Shown: piece after piece, positions 59,766 through 64,000 of the stretch
How positions within the stretch are numbered: the stretch's first letter is position 1
Layout of the letters: each line of letters begins with the position of its first letter
NCBI GenBank assembly: GCA_964489785.1
Contig: CAZAZY010000001.1
Coordinates: forward strand, 1 to 64,000
DNA from: JAIPIY01 sp964489785
GTDB taxonomy: Bacteria; Patescibacteriota; Minisyncoccia; Phycocordibacterales; UBA1006
Direction: 5' to 3'
Length of the DNA: 64,000 bases
Notes under the pieces: model-generated
Databases searched by the model: none
Told to the model about the DNA's origin: nothing
Seen by the model: only the letters and a program-made list of their open reading frames with translations
Made by a program: the position numbers and the translations under genes

Positions 59766-60554
59766 TTAGTATATACCTGTTTCTTTACTCCATTTATCAT
59801 AAAGAAGTTCCTCGTTCTCATAGTAGCCCTGAACAAAAGATTTTGAGTGTTTAATTATATCCATTTCCTCATAACCTTTTGATAGGGTAATTATTTTATC
59901 AGTAGATTGATTCGCAACCTCTTTTGGTGACAACCAATCTTGTGTATCCGCTTGTGGTCGAACTGATAATGCTGATTTTGTTATTGTGGATGTAATATTA
60001 ACAGAAAGACCTGAAAACCATTTTGGGAAACGATCCACATAAGACCGGATATACTCCCTCAAGATAAATTTTGCCTCACAAAAAGACTCAATCACAAATG
60101 GGGTATACTTATCAGAGACCCCAGCAATAATCGATACTCTGAGCTTTAAATCATTCCCACTATCGTTTGCAATAGAAATTCGTGAAACAAGATATCTAAG
60201 TAGGTACTTGAATGAGTTTACATTCGTGTTATAAACATCTTCGTCAATGGTCTTCATTGGTTTAATATTTGGATATCCCCTGGGGTCAAATTTATCTGCA
60301 CCGATTGTATGCAAGAATACAATTTGCGAATAATCTTCTATGGTAATTCTTGAAAAAACGACCTCTATGTTTTTTTTATTTGTAAGGTCGCAGGTTATCG
60401 ACTCAAACAAGTTAGATTCAACACCTTCAACTCGCTTATTTCTGATAATACCTAATATATCTACCCTTTTCTCTATAAATTGCTTGATGTATTCTGTTCC
60501 AATCTCGCCAGCAGCTCCTGCAATAATCACTAATGTTTTTTTATTTTTATTCAT
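59766..60554 (-). CDS. Short-chain dehydrogenase/reductase-like protein
   Basis: 262 residues. Rossmann start TLVIIAGAAGEIGTEYIKQF holds the G-x-x-G-x-x-G nucleotide-binding loop. CDLTNKKNIEVVF has the usual acidic residue after strand 3, and VSIIAGVSDKYTPFVIESFCEAKFIL corresponds to the Ser ... Tyr-x-x-x-Lys region, though Tyr-x-x-x-Lys itself appears as SFCEAK, so catalysis may differ. Substrate unknown. It is divergent from the regulator at 60738, and both lie inside a segment bracketed by duplicated cca ends. Confidence 0.8.
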   Translation of the reverse strand: MNKNKKTLVIIAGAAGEIGTEYIKQFIEKRVDILGIIRNKRVEGVESNLFESITCDLTNKKNIEVVFSRITIEDYSQIVFLHTIGADKFDPRGYPNIKPMKTIDEDVYNTNVNSFKYLLRYLVSRISIANDSGNDLKLRVSIIAGVSDKYTPFVIESFCEAKFILREYIRSYVDRFPKWFSGLSVNITSTITKSALSVRPQADTQDWLSPKEVANQSTDKIITLSKGYEEMDIIKHSKSFVQGYYENEELLYDKWSKETGIY

Positions 60555-60699
60555 ATTTGTCGATATTTTTTAGTTATCTTTATTTTTCAAGGAATCTTAA
60601 TCTGGTAGTTAAGAAGTGTTGACTTGCTAATACATGCATACTTGCATAACAATAGAATACATTAAAAGTCAAATAGTTTCAATAAATAAGGCTTTATGT

Positions 60700-60733
60700 T
60701 ATAATAATTAAACCAAAAGTTTAATTATGAGGT
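60700..60733 (+). promoter_or_regulatory. -10 box and Shine-Dalgarno of the 60738 gene
   Basis: TATAAT (60700-60705) with TTTCAA 17 bases before it, and GAGGT (60729-60733) 4 bases before the ATG. This is the one clear Shine-Dalgarno sequence noticed in the window. Confidence 0.6.
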
Positions 60734-60737
60734 AAAA

Positions 60738-61577
60738 ATGAACCCCTTTGAAAACACCGTCGATTCTAAAATAATAGAAAAACTCCAGAGAGGAGCCCTT
60801 TCAAGTACCACATTAGTAGAGCAGGTTATTGGTGATCTAGGTGTATCCCCGCAAGCGGTATATAAAGAATTGAGAAAGTTAAGAAGAAGAGAGGTTGTGG
60901 TTTCTCATGGAAAAATAATGAGTTTGTCCGTGTTGTGGTTGAAAAAAGTAGCTTCTTTTTTTGCCGAGGCGCAAAGTCTCTATTCAGGAGAATCAATGAA
61001 CGAACCTTATTTAAAAATGGAGGATGGGGATAGTCTTGTATACAGGTTTGCCAATCCTGATAGTATGGATTCTTTTTGGGGGCATGCCGTGCTGGTTTTG
61101 ACAGGAAAAGTAAATGTTGATGACTATGTATATTTATATAATCCACATGAATGGTTCTTGGCTGCCAGACCAGAATCAGAGCTGGAAATATTTCGAATAA
61201 TTCATGAAAGTAATAAAAATTTAGTTGTCTATGTTTCAGGAAATACAATCTTGGATAAAAAAATAGGGGAACTATTGATATATAATTCACAGCAATATTT
61301 TGCCAGTGGAGAGCATCTTTTTAAAAAAGAAAATTATTATATAAATATTTTTAACGACTTTATTATTGAAGTCTGGATAGATCCACTAACCGCGAAAAAG
61401 ATTGAAAAGTTTTTTCAAAGAGAAAAAGAAATAACCCCACATGGTATGGACGAGATTCAAGATATTATTTCTCAAAAAGGAAAAAATAAATTTAAGATTT
61501 CTAGAAATAGAAAGAAGGCTGAACAACTAAAAAGAAAAATAGGAAAGTATTTTCATATTAAAAATAAAAAATTGTAA
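60738..61577 (+). CDS. Winged-helix protein, putative transcriptional regulator
   Basis: 279 residues. The N-terminal 65 residues read as a winged helix (IIEKLQRGALSSTTLVEQVI, VSPQAVYKELRKLRRREVVV). A larger C-terminal domain (about 85-250) follows, with WGHAVLVLTGK, YLYNPHEWFLAARPESE and INIFNDFIIEVWID, and a basic tail (KISRNRKKAEQLKRKIGKYF). It probably senses a ligand or partner; specificity unknown. It carries a Shine-Dalgarno unlike its neighbours, which supports recent arrival. It may control the divergent dehydrogenase gene. Confidence 0.75.
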   Translation: MNPFENTVDSKIIEKLQRGALSSTTLVEQVIGDLGVSPQAVYKELRKLRRREVVVSHGKIMSLSVLWLKKVASFFAEAQSLYSGESMNEPYLKMEDGDSLVYRFANPDSMDSFWGHAVLVLTGKVNVDDYVYLYNPHEWFLAARPESELEIFRIIHESNKNLVVYVSGNTILDKKIGELLIYNSQQYFASGEHLFKKENYYINIFNDFIIEVWIDPLTAKKIEKFFQREKEITPHGMDEIQDIISQKGKNKFKISRNRKKAEQLKRKIGKYFHIKNKKL

Positions 61578-61597
61578 ACATGTACTTGTTATCTGTA

Positions 61598-61654
61598 TGC
61601 ATAAAAACGGAGTAAAGAAATAAATAAAATCCCGCCACGATGTTTTGTGGCGGG
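61598..61654 (+). repeat. Direct repeat, right copy (remnant of cca 3' end plus terminator)
   Basis: Reads TGCATAAAAA, then GGAGTAAAGAAATAA and CCCGCCAC-loop-GTGGCGGG; aligns with the end of cca at 59690-59750 with a 3-base deletion. No parent ORF precedes it here. Confidence 0.8.
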
Positions 61655-61666
61655 TATATTTGGGGT

Positions 61667-62071
61667 TTATGCGTTTATTCCTCGGGAACTCAAGCCCAAG
61701 AAAAAACACACACTGGTAATTGCGGTCGGTAAGACCACAAGCATTACTACGGATTGTATTCCTTGTGGCGTTTCCCTTAACAGGCTTTCCCAAAATAAGG
61801 AAGATACAAAGAATGCAAATATCCAGCACAACATCAGAAACAATCTGGTGAGAATATCTGGCCTGACGTATTCCAATCTTTGAATTATGAAACCGGCAAC
61901 AAATGGTGTTGCCATATAAATAAAAATTGGCCAACGTTCCATGACTCCTTGTTTCACAAGGGCAAGTCCTGTGAGCATATTTAAGATTTCAAAAAACCAA
62001 GGTGCAAATAGTGCAGATACAATGGTGATTTTTATAACATTGTATCTCTTGAGAACTGGTTGTGCGTTCAT
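61667..62071 (-). CDS. Small polytopic membrane protein, unknown
   Basis: 134 residues with four membrane helices (ITIVSALFAPWFFEILNML, WPIFIYMATPFVAGFIIQ, LFLMLCWIFAFFVSSLFW, VVMLVVLPTAITSVCFFLGL). No family recognised. It follows the right copy of the cca-end repeat on the opposite strand and has no partner gene. Confidence 0.7.
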   Translation of the reverse strand: MNAQPVLKRYNVIKITIVSALFAPWFFEILNMLTGLALVKQGVMERWPIFIYMATPFVAGFIIQRLEYVRPDILTRLFLMLCWIFAFFVSSLFWESLLRETPQGIQSVVMLVVLPTAITSVCFFLGLSSRGINA

Positions 62072-62116
62072 GATTTCTAAGGTTCAGGTTTGTCTGTTTT
62101 TACAATATCATAGGGG

Positions 62117-62758
62117 CTAACCCAAGTCAATTTCAAGAGAAACAGGGCAATGGTCTGAACCCATAACGTTTGGCAAAATTTTTGCTTGGGTAATTTTTGA
62201 TACCAGTTTTTTTGACGCAAAAAAATAATCTATTCTCCAGCCTACATTTCTTTCTCGTGATTTTCCAAAATGACTCCACCATGTGTAGTGTCCATTACCC
62301 TGGGTGAATAATCGAAACGTATCTACAAAACCGTCTGTGATAATGTTATCTATCCCGATTCGTTCTTCGTTGGTGAAACCTTTGTTACCAATATTTTGTT
62401 TTGGTCGCGCTAGATCATCTTCGGTATGAGCTACATTAAAATCTCCACACATGATGACGGGTTTTTGTTTTTGCAATTCATTACAATGTTCCAAAAATGC
62501 TGGATCCCAATTATCGTATCGCATAGGTAGTCGCCCTAGATCATCTTTTGCATTTGGTGTGTATACATTTACCAAGAAGAATTTTTTATATTCAGCGGTT
62601 ATGACGCGACCTTCTTTTGATGTATCTCCAAAAGAATCTGTGAAATTATATTTTTTATGTATCGATTCAGAAAATCCATACGTAACAGAAATGGGTTTTT
62701 CTTTGGTAAAAATTGCGGTGCCACTGTAGCCTTTTTTTTCTGCAGAATTCCAATATTC
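62117..62758 (-). pseudogene. xth: Exodeoxyribonuclease III, C-terminal part (cut by gap)
   Basis: About 213 residues. ExoIII/AP endonuclease blocks: YSGTAIFTKEKP, VNVYTPNAKDDLGRL, VIMCGDFNVAHTEDDLARP, NGHYTWWSHFGKSRERNVGWRIDYFFAS and the catalytic His in VMGSDHCPVSLEI. It repairs abasic sites. The first 70 or so residues, with the metal-binding Asn and Glu, should lie in the 100-N gap at 62759. It is probably an intact gene broken by assembly rather than a true pseudogene. An apparent fusion with the upstream methyltransferase across the N run is an artefact. Confidence 0.88.
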
Positions 62759-62858
62759 NNNNNNNNNNNNNNNNNNNNNNNNNNNNNNNNNNNNNNNNNN
62801 NNNNNNNNNNNNNNNNNNNNNNNNNNNNNNNNNNNNNNNNNNNNNNNNNNNNNNNNNN
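62759..62858. other. Assembly gap (100 N) between methyltransferase and ExoIII
   Basis: Placeholder. It must hide the end of a methyltransferase and the start of ExoIII, probably several hundred bases. Confidence 0.9.
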
Positions 62859-63220
62859 GTTCCAATATCAGTTGCCATATCAAAACTGGTATCCGCCAGG
62901 GGAATATCAAATACATCTGCTTCGACAAAACGAATACGAGATTCTTTGCCTAAATGTTTTATTTCTTCGTTTGCCTTTTTTACAATTTCAGGAACAATAT
63001 CGATACCGATAACCTTTGCACCAGCGTCGACCAGTTTCAAACCCCAACGTCCACGACCTGCGCCAATATCTAATACAAAAGGATCTTTGGGTAAATCAGT
63101 TTGTGATAAGATTCCAAACGCTGTGTCTTGATAGGGAATATGTGTCCATACATCGGTACCAGTCACATACGCTTGGGTAAAGTAGTCTTTCAAAGATTGT
63201 AGTTGGTCTTTGTGATTCAT
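62859..63220 (-). CDS. Class I SAM-dependent methyltransferase, N-terminal part (cut by gap)
   Basis: About 120 residues up to the gap. SAM-binding motif I DPFVLDIGAGRGRWGLKLV, acidic loop IGIDIVPEIV, and motif II region RFVEADVFDIPLADTSFDM. Substrate cannot be told from the N-terminus. The rest lies in the gap at 62759. Confidence 0.88.
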
Positions 63221-63273
63221 GTGATTACAGTATAACAGAAATGATATTCCGGAGATAGATTATAAAAAGAAAA

Positions 63274-64000
63274 TTATTTCTTCTTCCCATGAAATCTTTG
63301 GTGCACCTCTTTTAATTTTGCATCAGTGACGTGCGTATAAATCTGAGTGGTTGAAATATCTGCATGACCCAACATCACCTGGACTGATCGAATGTCAGCT
63401 CCGTTGGAAAGCAAATCCGTAGCGAAACAATGCCTGATAACATGGGGGGTAACCTTTTTTGTAATACCGGCAAGGGTTGCATATCTTTTTACAATACGTT
63501 CAATCGATCGTCGGTCTAATCCCTTACCTGAATCTGTTTTATTTTTATTTTGTGAAACACTGACAAATAGTGCATCTGAAAAATCTTTGCGCTCTTTGAA
63601 ATATTTTTGCAATGCAGTTTTTGCATCAGGGGATAAAAATACAACACGAACTTTACCTCCTTTTCCGCGGACAGAAAATTCATCACGAGACAAATCGATA
63701 TCGTTGGTCAAAGAACATAATTCAGACACACGTAACCCTGTAGAAAAAAGCATTTCTAAAATTGCTTTGTCGCGATATTTTATTTCGGTATTTTCTTCGG
63801 CATCTGGTGCATCCAACAGTCTTTGTAATTCTGTATCAGAAATAATATCAATAGACCGTTCACCTATTTTTGCTAATTCTATCTGATCGGCAGACATTGT
63901 TTTGCAACCATGTTTTGTCATGTATTTGAGAAAAGAACGGATGGCAATCAAATAATAATTCTGAGTTTTTTTTGACATCGTTGCACCTGTGGCGCGATTG
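63274..64000 (-). CDS. xer: Tyrosine recombinase, XerC/XerD type (N-terminus off the window)
   Basis: At least 234 residues. Catalytic set complete: Arg in STGLRVSELCSL, Lys in RGKGGKVRVV, His-x-x-Arg in TPHVIRHCFATDLL, His in LGHADISTTQ and nucleophile Tyr in QIYTHVT. The frame stays open past the ATG at 63978 to the window edge, so the SAM-like N-terminal domain begins outside. Standard role: resolving chromosome dimers at dif with FtsK. Confidence 0.92.
   Translation of the reverse strand, partial: NRATGATMSKKTQNYYLIAIRSFLKYMTKHGCKTMSADQIELAKIGERSIDIISDTELQRLLDAPDAEENTEIKYRDKAILEMLFSTGLRVSELCSLTNDIDLSRDEFSVRGKGGKVRVVFLSPDAKTALQKYFKERKDFSDALFVSVSQNKNKTDSGKGLDRRSIERIVKRYATLAGITKKVTPHVIRHCFATDLLSNGADIRSVQVMLGHADISTTQIYTHVTDAKLKEVHQRFHGKKK

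Noticed and set aside
58255..59836. Minus-strand ORFs across cca
   Set aside because: Antisense shadows of a well-recognised gene.
62117..63220. A 367-residue methyltransferase-exonuclease fusion
   Set aside because: The join is a run of 100 N and both parts lack essential regions; treated as two genes.
1..64000. CRISPR array
   Set aside because: No regular repeat-spacer pattern; the GTTTCACGTGAAAC copies have irregular spacing (35-126 bases) and lie in genes.

Overview
The window looks like a piece of a Patescibacteria (Candidate Phyla Radiation, Parcubacteria-like) chromosome. This is inferred from gene content, since no 16S rRNA is present. The evidence is AT-rich sequence, short intergenic spaces, almost no Shine-Dalgarno sequences, a trigger factor without its PPIase domain, and a type IV secretion-like locus with PrgI and VirB4 proteins. 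The sequence is a scaffold: five runs of exactly 100 N (1155, 40257, 42048, 55501, 62759) are placeholder gaps, and four of them touch genes.

Layout. 1-5.5 kb: three large secreted or surface proteins on the minus strand (Fn3-like repeats, a collagen-like protein, an unknown). 5.8-12.5 kb: PilB-type ATPase, ruvB, ruvC, a small acidic protein and a class A penicillin-binding protein. 12.5-17.5 kb: replication-origin neighbourhood with dnaN and dnaA on minus, and rpmH-rnpA-yidD-yidC-jag on plus; DnaA boxes lie on both sides of dnaA. 17.5-32 kb: envelope-spanning type IV secretion-like locus (VirB2-like/NlpC-P60 fusion, split VirB4, PrgI, VirB6-like, and large unknown exported proteins). 32-37.6 kb: traX, rsmA, UvrD-type helicase and a 732-residue unknown. 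38-48 kb: M23 peptidase, nusA, ppa, tig, clpP, rny and an HU protein, with two small exported proteins and one GC-richer secreted protein between them. 48-55 kb: small unknowns, a zinc-type module (ZIP transporter, Fur/Zur regulator, YibE/F), MgtE and NhaD. 55-64 kb: four tRNAs in the last 15 kb of the window (one at 49 kb), yraN, grpB-like, cca, a small inserted cassette, fragments of exodeoxyribonuclease III and a methyltransferase, and a Xer-type recombinase cut by the window edge.

Strongest unexplained signal. Seventeen copies (at most two mismatches) of the ParB-site palindrome GTTTCACGTGAAAC lie in two clusters, 55.88-56.49 kb and 58.75-59.59 kb, about 41-44 kb from dnaA. They include one full 16-base match to the Bacillus-type parS and continue through the coding sequences of yraN and cca. 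This looks like an unusually dense centromere-like array.

Other notable points. Many genes have a TATACT-type -10 box only 6-9 bases before the ATG, implying leaderless mRNAs. A strong minus-strand promoter overlaps the ruvB start and points into a 170-base structured, gene-free stretch (candidate small RNA). A two-gene cassette at 59.7-61.6 kb is bracketed by duplicated copies of the cca 3' end plus its terminator. A perfect palindrome lies between the ZIP and Fur/Zur genes.
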